Assembly: GCA_900491605.1 (NCBI GenBank)
Contig: UESW01003829.1
Location: 1,751,668 to 1,815,667, forward strand
Source of the DNA: Calamus simplicifolius
Taxonomy: Eukaryota > Streptophyta > Magnoliopsida > Arecales > Arecaceae
Direction: 5' to 3'
DNA: 64,000 nucleotides
Shown here: piece by piece, positions 45,621-57,480 of the stretch
Layout: every line of letters starts with the position of its first letter
Numbering within the stretch: the first letter of the stretch is position 1
Made by a program: the position numbers and the translations under genes
Notes under the pieces: model-generated
What the model was told of the DNA's origin: nothing
The model's input: the letters and a program-made list of their open reading frames with translations, nothing else
Database searches by the model: none

Positions 45621-46733
45621 AATAATTACGCTGACTTATCATATAATGAATGATAATTCCGATGGTTGATAAGCACCAGGTATGGAGTGCCTCCAATGAT
45701 TATTAAGACATCGGACTCATTATCATCCACCTTAATGGAGGCTATGATCTAGTTATCATATAACTATTTCATTATAAGGACCCAATAATTTTAGAGGATT
45801 TAATAATCTGAAGATAAATTAACTAATCAAGTTCTCCCACTGAATCTATAAAATCGGTAGAATGAAACAAGATTAAGTCGGGTTAAGTGGCACCTAAATT
45901 AGTCAGACTGATTTTCTTATAGGCATGGGTCAACCCGAATCAGGTAAATGATCTGAATCATAAATGGTTCACCATATTGACCAGGTAAGTGAGATCGATG
46001 GGAGGATATGCCATTAACTCGTTAAAGACGCATCAATACGAGTAGCTCCCAATTAAAAATCATTCGATCGTTGATCCTAGAGCAACTTGCCAACTCACCT
46101 TGACATCATATGGTTGACATTTTGATTTGACAATCTAAGAGATTCATACTCAACCACTGAGCCTAATCTACTTCATTTGGTTTAATCAAAGACATGGACA
46201 TGATCAACTATAACTATTGTTTGATTTAGAGCATCCTTAACCTAATCTAATCAATTTAGATTTGATTAAATACTCTTATAGTCCATTTGATTTAAACCTT
46301 AGGGTCTAACCCTTTATGGACCTGATTTAGCTAACCCAAAAGATTAAATATATTTCATGTCATATATTTCGAATCATGCATCAGTTGCATTATTTAACTA
46401 CTCATAATTCCTTTATTTAATCATATCTAAAAAGATTATGAATAAATATTTGATATTTAAATAAGACTCTCATAAATATTTATCTGTTTCATAACATAGA
46501 CAATAAGCTATCATATCTCATATCTATGTTTTTATACTAAACATACAAATATCATGCTTTTATACAACATCAATATGTATCAAATATAAAACATCTTTTG
46601 AGAGTGAGTGTAATCTATGTTTTGATGTCAAAGATCAATTTAAATTATCTTTTGACTAAGCATCAATAATAAAAGAGCCGTAACATCACGCAATATGTCA
46701 CAGAATACCTCGTTGAATAGATCTGATACCATT
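45621..46733 (-). other. Copia-B 5' leader, right part, with PBS
   Basis: Non-coding leader of copia-B between the copia-C insertion and the right LTR. The PBS TGGTATCAGA is on the minus strand at 46722-46731. No gene seen. Confidence 0.7.
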
Positions 46734-48778
46734 TGATGGAGAAATAAACTCCGAGGCATGCATATTTAATAATTTTGATAATAATTATCAATGCAGAAAC
46801 TTAAAGATTACATATTAATCTATCTAACATGCAACAAGATCATATCTTTGCCTTATATATTGGATCGTTTGATCTAAAATATGCATATAAATAAAAAAAT
46901 CAAGATCATATCTTGATCTTCAAGATGAGAAGTCATACTACTTATCTTGAAGCTTGCCTTAAGATCTAGGGATCAAATACTTACCTTAAGAACAGTAGAT
47001 AAATCCATATTGCTCTGCAGTCGTTCAATCGTCCGGCCTTTAGTATTGTCCACGTGAAGCCCCGAATGATCAGATTCCGAGAGTGCTAGCTCACAAAAAA
47101 TAACTTTGCTAATCTTGAATCCTCCCACTTGAATCTTCTTCAAGACCCATCAAACTTTTGGTGACACCATAATTATACCAGGATTTTTTATTCTAACTCT
47201 TTAAAAATTTAATCCATAACTTTTCATTGTTCTAATCTGGTAAGGGATATCCTCTAATTTATAGTCTCATTTTAGCCAGCCCATTGAATTCTAACACTTA
47301 GAATTTTGTCGTTCGGTGAAAACCAAAGAGACATAGCATTTAGTTAATTCGACGTTTGGTGAAAACCAAAGAGACGCAGCGTTTGGTTAATTCCGACATT
47401 CGATGAAAATGAAAGAGATGTGAATTCTAACACTTAGAATTCAATTGCTAGTTGATTCAAAGAGGCACATTTATTCCATATGAATTCTAACACTTTAGAA
47501 TTCCAACGGAACCGTTTGGAGAAGATTAATGTTATACATTAAATTCTACATTTGAATTTAATCTCTAAGATTTTAGTTATCTCATCATGTGAGATACTTA
47601 TGCGAGAGGTTTGGGTTCAGGTTTTGGTTTAAGCCGATCTGAATTTATTGGACTGAACCTATAGATTATGGTTCTAGCTCAAATCAAATTTGGCTAGTCC
47701 TAAATCCATTTAAATCCAAATCAAGTCTAATTTCAAATCAATATTTGAAATTGACTAGTCCTTCTAATAGACTTAAACCAAATTAATCTTATTCACTTTT
47801 ACTTAACACAATTAAGATAATTCAATCAATCAAATTGATTAATTAAATTATATACGATTCTCAATCGTTGATCAGCAAATAGATCATCCTAGAAAACTTC
47901 TATGCGTGTGATTCTCTAGGTTCGAACCTAAGCCGGTAGCATAGGGAACAACTTTCTATACTAATCAATGTGCCCATCTAGCAATGGTACCCGACGTCCG
48001 GATAGGTCGAAGAGTTACCGACAAACTCCAAAGAACCCTAAGAAAGTTATCATATAATTCATCCTTTTGACCACAAATGCTAAGGATGGCTTAAGAGCCT
48101 GTCAACTCTAAACAGCAAATCCATAAAGTGATTTCAACTTTAGTGATCATGTGACTTTCACATAAAGTGCTTGGCTAAGGTCTTGCTAAATTGAAACACA
48201 AGCATTTCTTCTTTTAACGGGATAGGTCAAATTCATCTTGATCCATAACTGACTACCATAAGTACTTGACTGCACCCAGTAACCTTTCGTAGCTGATTAG
48301 AAATCCAGTGGTCTGGCACCTAAGTACAATGAGTTGCTTGCAAGTCACTGGTTGTGATATTCAGGTCTAAAGGATACTTATACCCATATCTTTTCGGATT
48401 AACTCTTGATAGCAGAGTATCAAAAAATGAGTCACGTTCGGTGAAATGTACTCCTACATTTCACCTGTATGTCATACCAGTGTCTCTACACTCCTTGGTT
48501 AAGAGGATAACCAACAAATATGATATACAATGTTCTATAATTGATAGTACTATGGCCCTTTCATAGTATATCATTTGGTTGCGAACTTTTTGAGGACCTT
48601 CAAAGATAAATCCTCCTTTATTATGAAGGAAGATTCTGAGGGCTTCATTACTATTAGGAGTTTTAAAAGATGTTCTTGTAATGAATAAACTGCCAATTAA
48701 CTTTTATTAATATATTAATTTATATAATTTATATTAGCACAATCATCAAATGATTGCTTTAGGATATAATTCCCAACA
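46734..48778 (-). repeat. Right (5') LTR of copia-B
   Basis: 2045 bp. It keeps about 245 bp (47509-47753) missing from the left LTR. It ends ATTCCCAACA, i.e. TGTTGGGAAT at the element start on the minus strand. Confidence 0.9.
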
Positions 48779-48783
48779 ATTGG

Positions 48784-51189
48784 GTGATTCTGAATTTGAT
48801 AAAGAGATAATAGCATGTTGGGGTAGTATAGAGATTGAGTGATTGGTGGGCCTAGTGGTAGAGGTTGAGGTGGTGGAGTCAATGTTTGATTTAGTGGATG
48901 ATATAATAGCTATAAATGGTGATTGGTTGTGCCTAGAACATCCAAGTTTGGGACCGATTGATTTGCATTATTAACATCTAGCAGTAGGTGAATTGATGAT
49001 ATAGCCAAACAAGTAGTAGTATGTAGAAATAAGTGATGGCAAGAAAGGGATAGAAATAATGATTGACAAATTACTAGATGAGTGGGCTTATGGGTCAAAG
49101 AGGTTGTAAAAAGGAAAGAGTGACCCAAGAGTACAAAAGGCATATATTTTGAGCTCAATTTGTCTTGTTTATTATCAATGCCCAAAAATGAGAAGCACTT
49201 GCACCCAAAATCTCTTTGTAGAGTAATTTGGTGCTTTCTTAAAGAGAGTTTGAAAAGAAGGTATACTATAAGAACTGATGTAGGAAGTTGGTTGATAAGA
49301 TAGACTGCATGAGTGAAGGCTTCAAACAAAAAGTCTTTGACATTGAGGCATGAAAGAGGAAAGAGGTGCCCATTTCAGTAATTCGTTTGATCTTTCATTC
49401 AACTAAGCCATGTTGCATGGAAGTGCATGGGCATATAATGCAAATAAGTGATGCTAGAATTCTTTAGAAGAGTGTAAAATTTTCCTTTTATTAGTTTAGG
49501 TGCACCATCACATTGAGATTATGTTGTGGTATTGGAAAATATATTTTTAGCATGGGTTTTGAAATGATGAAAACACTCAAAATTAGATGATTCAGCAACC
49601 ATAGGATAGATTCATTGAATCTGCTAAATCCTTCCACAAAGATAATGAAGTATTTAAAACTAGAATAAGAATCAATAGGGCTAGACTGCAAACATTATAA
49701 TGCATATGTTGTAATGGAAAATTGGACTATCTTGTGGATGAAGGAAAAGGCAATTTATGGTTTTTGCCCATTTGACATGCATCACAAATTTTATTGACAT
49801 TGAGAAGACTAAAAAATCTATGTTCTTATATTTTTATAAGGAAGAAATAATAAGGCATGATGGATGACTAAGATGGTTGTACCAAACAGTGACTGTGCAC
49901 GAGAACTAACAAGAGTAGCATGTCTTTTATTTGTAATTGATTTGAAGGAAATAGGGTAAAGATTTCCTTCAACATGGCTTGAGAGAAAAGGAGTTTTTAT
50001 GAGCAAGTCTTTTACAGTATAGACTAAAGGTGAGAACTCAAAAATATAAGAATTATCTTTTATAAATTAAGCAACAAAAAGAAGATTCTTAGTTATTCCA
50101 AGCAATAATGGAATAATGTTAAAAGAAAATATTTCATTGGAAAAAAAGAATTTGAAATTATAGTGTGAGATATACGTTAGGGGTTACCATCACCAATACA
50201 TACATGATCCAAACCTGAGTAAGGTTAAGTTTGTTAAAGTAATGATGGGTCAAAGGTTATATGACTACGGAGCTAGAGTCCGAAATCCATTTTGAAATAG
50301 CGGAGGATGTTTAAGGAAGAACAACATGAGGGGTTTGCTAAAGATGAAGATCAGCAAATTAGGTAGATAAACCACTATTTCTTGAGGTCTTATATCTATA
50401 CCGATAATGAGTTGTAGTATGGCCTTTTTAGCACATACTCATACTTGGCTTCATACTGATTGTCATCTTGTTGTTGTTGAATTGGTTGCCCATCTTTCTA
50501 TTATATAGCAAATGGGTAGTATTGTGTTCAGTGTTGATATGAGATATGGTTTGAGATATAGTAAGGTAGCACTAGTATTATAAGCAAATTTTCATGGTAG
50601 TGACAAAGGCATCATAATCAGGTCCAAAATTATTAAGTGCATGTCTTCCAAGTATAGAATCTAAAACAAACTCTTAAAGAATAGCAAGTGAGTTAGAAAT
50701 GGTTTCGATTGATTACAAATAGTCAAATAGTAGTTGTATCCTTCTTGGTATTTTGGAGTTATTTTGTAGTAGAGATTTGTGTTCTTCAAATTGCTAGAGA
50801 TAGGCTTCTTCTATAGATAACCAGAGATATCTAACAATGGAGAACCCAAGAGCTTAATTGCGCATGGATTTTGAGAGTGTAGCATTGACACAACTAAATA
50901 CAAATTGATCCTTTTAGCCCTAGGTATTGTAATTAGGATTATAGAGACTTCTTCCATCTCTTTAATAATTTTGGGTGGCTAGCGGTGGGTACCACCAGTA
51001 TAATCAATGAGATTTGTGCTTATCAAAATTGTCTCAATCTAAAACTTTCAAACAAGATAGTTTGTATCATCTAAAGTTGGTGATTTTGGAAATAGATAAA
51101 AGAAAAAAAGAGGGTATTGTTACTATAGTATAGAGGTATGGAATAGTTTGTTGAGGATCTAGGCTAGATGATGAGTCTTTGGATAGTGT
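48784..51189 (-). pseudogene. Copia-A gag, protease and integrase remnants
   Basis: The 5' half of copia-A, minus strand, upstream of the copia-B insertion. The clearest part is the integrase C-terminal region (frame 49329-48910; INQLPTSVL, DFGCKCFSFLG, KYMPFVLLGHS). Weaker traces are the integrase core (49691-49491), GAG-pre-integrase (about 49830-49720), a protease-like WISDSSS near 50290 where DSG would be expected, and a decayed knuckle (KGHTT) near 50430. Gag lies at about 50450-51180 with no long frame. Inactive. Confidence 0.7.
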
Positions 51190-51197
51190 TGATACCA
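51190..51197 (-). other. Primer binding site of copia-A
   Basis: TGGTATCA on the minus strand immediately inside the right LTR; it fits initiator tRNA-Met. Confidence 0.75.
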
Positions 51198-51274
51198 TGT
51201 AAGACTTGAAAGAGTATTTGATTTGGTGGAAATGGTTTGAATGAATTTTTCATTTTAGTTTCAATGTGTCTATA

Positions 51275-53368
51275 TGTTAGATGAGTGCTCTGGAAAGCCA
51301 ATTATTGGCTTACATATTGTATTTTATTCAGGACTTATTTTATACATGACCATCGTTATTAATAAATAAATTGGGTAATTTTTTTATATATGTTGATATG
51401 CCATATATCGTCCATGGGGTTGATGGTCAATGATATGTATTTTTAAGAGTTAAAAATTAGAGACACGTATCATAATAGATTAACTTCTAAAATGCTCCCA
51501 ATCAATTGATCAATCATGGGGACAGTGATCGATTCGATCAGATTAGAGCATGGATCACCTAGATATAAGTTTCTTGTATATGGTATGAGTTACCAGGGTT
51601 GGAATGCTGGTAGATGTAAGACATCGGTACCGAGCGTGACCATACGAGAAGTTAGTAGGATGTCTACTCACTCGTTGGTGACTTCTTGAAGATGTAGTAG
51701 TGTAAGTGGTTCTCTACCTATGATACTTGGCTACTCACATTAAGGTTATTGTAGTTTAAATACATATTATCTTGAACCTCTTAGACATCAAGGGCCTTGT
51801 TATGTACGTTGGCTGTAGTGATCTTAATATAGGAGTAAGAAGTATTCATTAGGGATCTATTAGCCCTAGTAGAAAGGAAGAAGTCCTGTGCTATTTAGAA
51901 GATTGTTCATAAATCCATGGCCACGACAGGTGATAATGGAAAAAGTTTTCATGAATAATCACAAGTTAAACTAAAGTCAAATAAATATTGCATATGACCG
52001 GTGCTGAGGGTTTGATGAGTTATTCTTAACCTAGCATCCTATCGGAAACTATTTATAGAAGGATTATACTACAGGCAACTATATTTAGGGTTCCTTCTTT
52101 TAACCTACTGGCTTGCTACTACATGTTGCTAGACATCACTGGTGGATAATGAGAAGCTCACTGGAATCGATTAGGATCGTTGATTCCAAGTTTGAGTAGA
52201 GTCAAAATTATTTCGACCCACCAAAAGGAGTTTCAGTATAACTGTAATGCTGATTAAGGATTATTCTCACTATTAGATAGGTTGAAACCTATGGGGTCAC
52301 ACGCAATAGGGGCTGAACTCCTCACATGATCCTTACATTAATTCGATTAATGTTTTGGATCAAATTCCTTTAAGAAGGATTGCTAATTATTAGCAACTAG
52401 GCTTGGCATGATGAGTTCTGATACACTGGACTCTCTTCTCTTTCGGATATATTTTTGGATAATTTTTATTAAATAAAAAAAATTTGGGACCTAAACTAAA
52501 ATAAATAAATAAAAATATTCTAGCTATGGGGTTTAAACCCATGACCACTTATGTGCAGATCTTCTCCCTTAACCACTCAGATATTTCTTTGATTTAATTT
52601 TGTTTAGTGAAAATTATTTTATCTTGAATCAGTAAAATAAGTATTTAATATAAAATATGTTGATATGGGGGTTCAAACCTATGCCTTAGGAGAGAGAATA
52701 TCTATGGATGCGCGCCCCATATGGATCAGGCATGCAAAATAAACTCCTTAGTCTCTCTCTCTCTCCAAAACACCATGATTTAAAGATTTGATCCTCAAAT
52801 TTATTGCATATGGATATGCATCCTAAGCGTTCTCACTCCTCTATCTAACCGCCCCTTCTATCCCCTCCTTCATCTATAAATAGGGAGGGGGCCGGATGCA
52901 ACCTTAAAAGAAAAAAAAAGGAATGAGAGGAAAAAAAAAAGCGTGAGAGTAGTTTTGAGAGAAAGAATGCTATGAGTCTTCTTGGCCATTAAGCAAAGAG
53001 TTTGTTGTACCATCTTCATCTAAGGGGCTCTGCAAGAAGCTAGCACTCAATGATCCACCACTCCAAAGGAATATCAGCCCCGCATTGATTTCCGTAGAGG
53101 TTAGATACGTAAATGGCTCTAATACGAAACCCAAAGATCCATCAGGATTTTTGGTCTAGTTGAAGAGTTTAACATAATCAGGTAAGATTTAAATATTAAA
53201 TTTATCAAAATATTAGATCTATTCAAAATCATGCAAATAATGAGAAAATAAATTTTAAATAAGATTTAAAATTTATTTGCTTGATTTTAAAATTTTAAAT
53301 TATATTCTTTCGTTGTATGTGTCTGATTGTGTCGGTACAATCCTAGTCCATCAATTCGGTCACCTTCA
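51275..53368 (+). mobile_element. Solo LTR of an unassigned retrotransposon, 2.1 kb, TSD CTATA
   Basis: It starts TGTTAGATGAGTGC and ends GTCACCTTCA (TG...CA). CTATA flanks it at 51270-51274 and 53369-53373, and joining the flanks restores the copia-A LTR, so the borders are exact. A plus-strand TATA box (CTATAAATAG, 52874-52883), followed by an A-rich, AG-rich leader, fits a U3-R junction. No related internal sequence is in the window, so gypsy or copia origin is open. Confidence 0.85.
52874..52883 (+). promoter_or_regulatory. TATA box of the 51275-53368 solo LTR
   Basis: CTATAAATAG preceded by C/T-rich DNA and followed about 30 bases later by a leader-like A/G-rich stretch. It may be a residual promoter directed to the right. 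Confidence 0.6.
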
Positions 53369-53716
53369 CTATATACCTTTACAAAGATACACAAAGAGAA
53401 ATTTTCCTTGGTCAAACAAGAGATTTGGAGGATTATGGTATTGTGAGATTTTTATTCAAATTCAAAGATATGGTCAAATGAGAGATTTGAGGATTATGAT
53501 GTTGTGAGATTTTTATTTAAATCCAAATTTGAATTTGAATTTGAATAAGATGGACAAATTGATCTTGTTTATAATTTCCTTCTATGTCAAGATACAATAA
53601 CTATATAAGATATGGCCAAAGAAGATAATTGGGGGATTATGATATTGTGAGATTTAAATAAGATCTAAATTTAAATTTAAAATTTGAACTTGAATCAAAA
53701 TAAGATTGGTAAATCA

Positions 53717-54618
53717 ATTTTCTTTATAGATACACATGCAGGAGCTAACGGTTAGAGGTGAGCACGAGTCGATTTAAGTTGATTCTAGGCCAAACCTAGA
53801 ACTGACTAATCAAGATTGGTTTTAGGGGTCGTTTGGTAATAGGTAATCTATCTAGATTATCGATAATTTAAATGGAACCCATCAGATAACCATATTTAGT
53901 ACATATTTTAAATATCAATCTATCATGCAGTGGTACCACTAAGTGATAATTTGGATTACCATTCAAAATTAGTGGTAATCCAAATTACCTAGAAAGAGAT
54001 GGTTATCTATATTACTGAATATGTTGTAATCTAATAAATTTTTCTTTTAACACAATTGCCCTTGCCTCTTTTGTAAAAATAAAATTATCTCTTTCTTTAA
54101 ACAAAATCATTCCCTTCTTTTTCTCTCTTTTCTCCCGTCTCGCCACTGTTATGTATTTACTCATATCTCCAAACAAAAATAAACTGTGGTATTATTCATC
54201 CATAGAAAAAAAATATCGAATAGAAAAAAAATTAAAATAAAAAAAAAACAAAAAGTTATAAGGAAACTCTAATTGAAAATAAAAAAGAAAAAAATTTAAT
54301 TACTATTTTTAAATTTATAAAAAATAAATTTAAAAAATAAATTATAATTAATTAAAAAAATAAAAAAAATTAATTAAAAATTAATTAAAAAATTAAATAA
54401 TTAAAAATTAATTTTTTAATTTTTTAATTAATTTTTAATTTTATTTTTAAATTATTAAATTAAATTAATTAAATTAATCAAAAAATTAATTAAAATTTAA
54501 TTTAAAAAAATATTTTTATTTTTTATTTAATTTTTTTAAATTAATTTTTTTAAAATTTTTTTTTTAAAATTATTCTTTAAAATATTAAATTAAATTAAAA
54601 CATTAAATTAAAAATTTT
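53717..54618. other. AT-rich low-complexity DNA between copia-A and copia-E
   Basis: 53717-54180 is ordinary AT-rich DNA containing GGGGTCGTTTGGTAAT near 53826, a phrase resembling the ends of some plant hAT or PIF/Harbinger elements, but no inverted partner was found. 54180-54618 is almost pure A/T with TTAATT and AAATTAA words and palindromic stretches. No gene. Confidence 0.6.
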
Positions 54619-57129
54619 TTGTTACACTGAAGGCTAAAGATGGAGATATGATCACCTTTGGAGATAATGGCTAAGATAAATCATTGGCATTGGTAAAATG
54701 GTGTCATGCCTCATACTTATATTGATAATATCTTACTAGTTAGTGGTTTAAAACATAATTTATTAAATATTAGTCAATTATGTTATAAAGGTTTTAAAGT
54801 AATTTTTAAATCATCTGTTGCATTGTTTCTAATCCTGTTGACAATTGCATGAAATTTATTGATTATAGGCATGGAAACGTTTATATTATTGATTTGAATA
54901 ATTTAAATGATCATGATTTTGATTGTCTAGTTTCTATGAATGCTAAAATTGATGAATCTAGTTGGTTATGGCATCGTAGACTTGCATATGTTAGCATTGA
55001 TCTTCTTTCAAAATTATTTAAAAAGGATTTAGTCAAAGGTTTACCAAAATTAAATTTTAAAAAAGATAAGATTTGTGATGCATGCCAATTTGAAAAACAA
55101 ACTAAAATTTTATTTAAATTAAAAAATATGATTTCAACTACTAGGCCATTGGACTTATTGCATATTGATTTATTTGGGCCGACAAGAACTACAAGTCTAA
55201 GAGGCAAGTGTTATGGTTTTGTAATTATCGATGATTTCTCTTGATTCACTTGGGTTTTATTTTTAGCTACTGAAGATGAAGCATTTTTGCATTTCAAAAT
55301 TTATTCAAAAGATTACAAATAAAAAGAGAGTTTCAGTTTTATCAATTCGAAGTGATCATGGAAAAGAATTTAAACATTATTTCTTTAAAAGTTTCTTTAA
55401 TGAGCATGACATTAATCATAATTTTTTGCACCTAGGATACCTCAACAAAATGGGATGATAGAAAAGAAAATAGAACTTTAGAAGAAATGGCCCATACCAT
55501 ATTGTGTGAGACCAATCTTTCAAAGTACTTTTTTGGGTAGAAGCAATCAAATCGCATGTTACATTTTAAATAGAGCTTTGATTAGACTAATTTTGAAAAA
55601 GACCCCATATGAGCTTTACAAAATAGAAAACCCAATATTGCATATTTTCATGTTTTGGATGTCAATGTTTTATTTTGAATAATAAAAAATTCAATCTTGA
55701 TAAATTTGATGTGAAATCCGATGAAGGTATTTTTCTTGGCTACTCTTCTTCTAGTAGAGCTTATAGAGTTTTCAATAAAAATGCCTTAGTGGTTGAGGAA
55801 TATATTCATTTTGCATTTGATGAAACTAATGATCTTCCATCAAATGAGAGAAAGACTATTGATGATGCAGGAGAAATAGAAAATTAAGTGAAAGAACTTA
55901 CTTTGGAAGAAAAGAAGGACTCAATTGTTCAAGCTGATCAAGAGGAGATATATCATGAAGAATCTCAAGGTAATCATGACTTAGAAAAAGGTTGGAGGTA
56001 TGTTCATAATCATCCTAAGAAATTTATTATTGGTGATCTCTCACATTGTGTTAGAATTAGATCTTCATTTAGAGATGCATACAATAACTTAGCATTTATT
56101 TCTCATATTGAACCTAAATATTTTGATGATGCTAAGGATGATATAGAATGGATCAATGCTATGCATGATGAATTGAATCAATTTGAAAGAAATAATATAT
56201 GGACATTAGTAGATAGACCTCATGATCATCCGATTATAGGGACTAAATGAGTATTTAGAAACAAATTGGATGAGCATGGTAACATAATTATAAATAAAGC
56301 AAGACTAGTAGCTAAAGGCTATAGTCAAAAGAGAGAATTGATTTTGATGAAACTTATGCTCCTATTGCTAAACTAGAGGCTATTAGATTGTTACTTGCTT
56401 TTGCATGTTTTATGAATTTTAAGTTATATCAAATGAATGTTAAGAGTGCTTTCCTTAATGGATATATTGCTGAACAAGTGTTTATTGAACAACTATCAGG
56501 ATTTGAGACCACTTATTTTCAAACCATGTTTTCAAGTTGAATAAAGCATTATATGGTTTGAAGCAAGCTCCTCGAGCGTGGTATGATCGATTAAGCAAAT
56601 TCTTGATTAGCAATAAATTCATTAAAGAAATATTGATACAATGTTATTTATTAAAAGAGAAAATGATGATATGCTTATTGTTCAAATCTATGTTGATGAC
56701 ATCATTTTCGATGCTACTAATGAACTATTATGTCAAGACTTTATAAAGCTTATGCAAGGTGAGTTCGATATGAGCATGATGGGGGAGTTAAATTATTTTT
56801 TTGGACTACAAATTAAGTAAAGTAATGAAGGAATCTTCATTTGCCAAAGCAAGTATATCAAAGAAATACTAAAAAAATTAGCATGAAGACTTTCAAACAT
56901 ATCGGTACACCTATAAACTCTTCTTGTAGATTAGATTCTTGTAGTACTAATAAAAGTGTGATGTAAAATTGTATAAAGATATGTAGGATCTTTATTGTAT
57001 TTAACTACTAGTAGGCCAGATATATTGTTCAGTGTTTGTATGTGTGCTAGATATCAAGCTAACCCTAAAAATCTCATTTATTAATTGTTAAAAGATCTTT
57101 AAGTATTTCAGTGGTACAATCACTACAGT

Positions 57130-57480
57130 AAAATATCCATATCCCAACCCTTTTTTCCTGACACTAGGAGGAAGCATCGAGATATCCCGTAACCTGTCGA
57201 TGCTTTTAAAAAGCGTCGACAGCATGCCGACACTTATAAGCGTCAGAAAATAACGACGCTTATAAGCGTCGGCATATGCCGTATCGGACTCGATTTTTCC
57301 GATGCTAGTAAAAAGCATCGGTAGCTAACGACACTTATAAGCATCGTTAAATTTATAAGCGTCGGCATATGTCGTAACGCTAGTAAAAGCGTCGGCATCT
57401 AACGACACTTATAAGCGTCGGTATCTAATGACGCTTATAAGCGTCGGCATATAACGATGCTTATAAGCGTCAAGATATCA
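57130..57480. repeat. Left subterminal repeats of the 57121-61109 CACTA element
   Basis: About ten AAGCGTCGGCAT / ACGCTTATAAGCGTCG words, many palindromic (CGCTTATAAGCG). The right counterpart at 60735-61080 uses CGCTTTAAAGCGTCGG. Confidence 0.85.

Larger units (their letters stand above)
28247..48778 (-). mobile_element. Copia-B: Ty1/copia element inside copia-A, itself holding copia-C
   Basis: Its LTRs are 28247-30015 and 46734-48778 (TGAAGGGAG/TGATGGAG starts, ATTCCCAACA ends). Flanking ATTGA (28242-28246) and ATTGG (48779-48783) are a target duplication with one mismatch. A minus-strand PBS, TGGTATCAGA (46722-46731), abuts the right LTR. Gag-pol runs on the minus strand from 33862 to about 30030. 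The leader between gag and the PBS is split by copia-C (34274-45620). The pol resembles the Tork/Angela side of Ty1/copia (my impression only). Confidence 0.88.
17425..53716 (-). mobile_element. Copia-A: old Ty1/copia element holding five other insertions
   Basis: The outermost element of a nest, with coding on the minus strand. Its left (3') LTR is 17425-17446 plus 24147-24479; its right (5') LTR is 51198-51274 plus 53374-53716. The two LTRs align: GTAAGAATTGAATGAGCATTT on the left matches GTAAGACTTGAAAGAGTATTT on the right, followed on both sides by GATTTGGTG. A minus-strand PBS, TGGTATCA (51190-51197), abuts the right LTR, and the end of RNase H abuts the left LTR. Its pol is scattered over 24480-24709, 26753-28246 and 48779-50300, and gag over about 50300-51180. 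The LTRs are strongly diverged and no target duplication remains, so it is the oldest member. Lineage is not assigned. Confidence 0.8.
51198..53716 (-). repeat. Right (5') LTR of copia-A, split by a solo LTR
   Basis: The LTR parts are 51198-51274 and 53374-53716. They match the left LTR but contain an extra internal duplication of a GAGATTTGGAGGATTATG-type phrase (about 53425-53510). It ends AAATCA at 53716. Confidence 0.75.

Noticed and set aside
17420..53721. Target-site duplication for copia-A
   Set aside because: The bases next to 17425 (AGTAC) and after 53716 (ATTTT) do not match. The element is too old, or its outer borders are off by a few bases.
53826..53845. GGGGTCGTTTGGTAAT as the end of a hAT or PIF/Harbinger MITE
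   Set aside because: No inverted partner or target duplication was found nearby, so an element cannot be supported.
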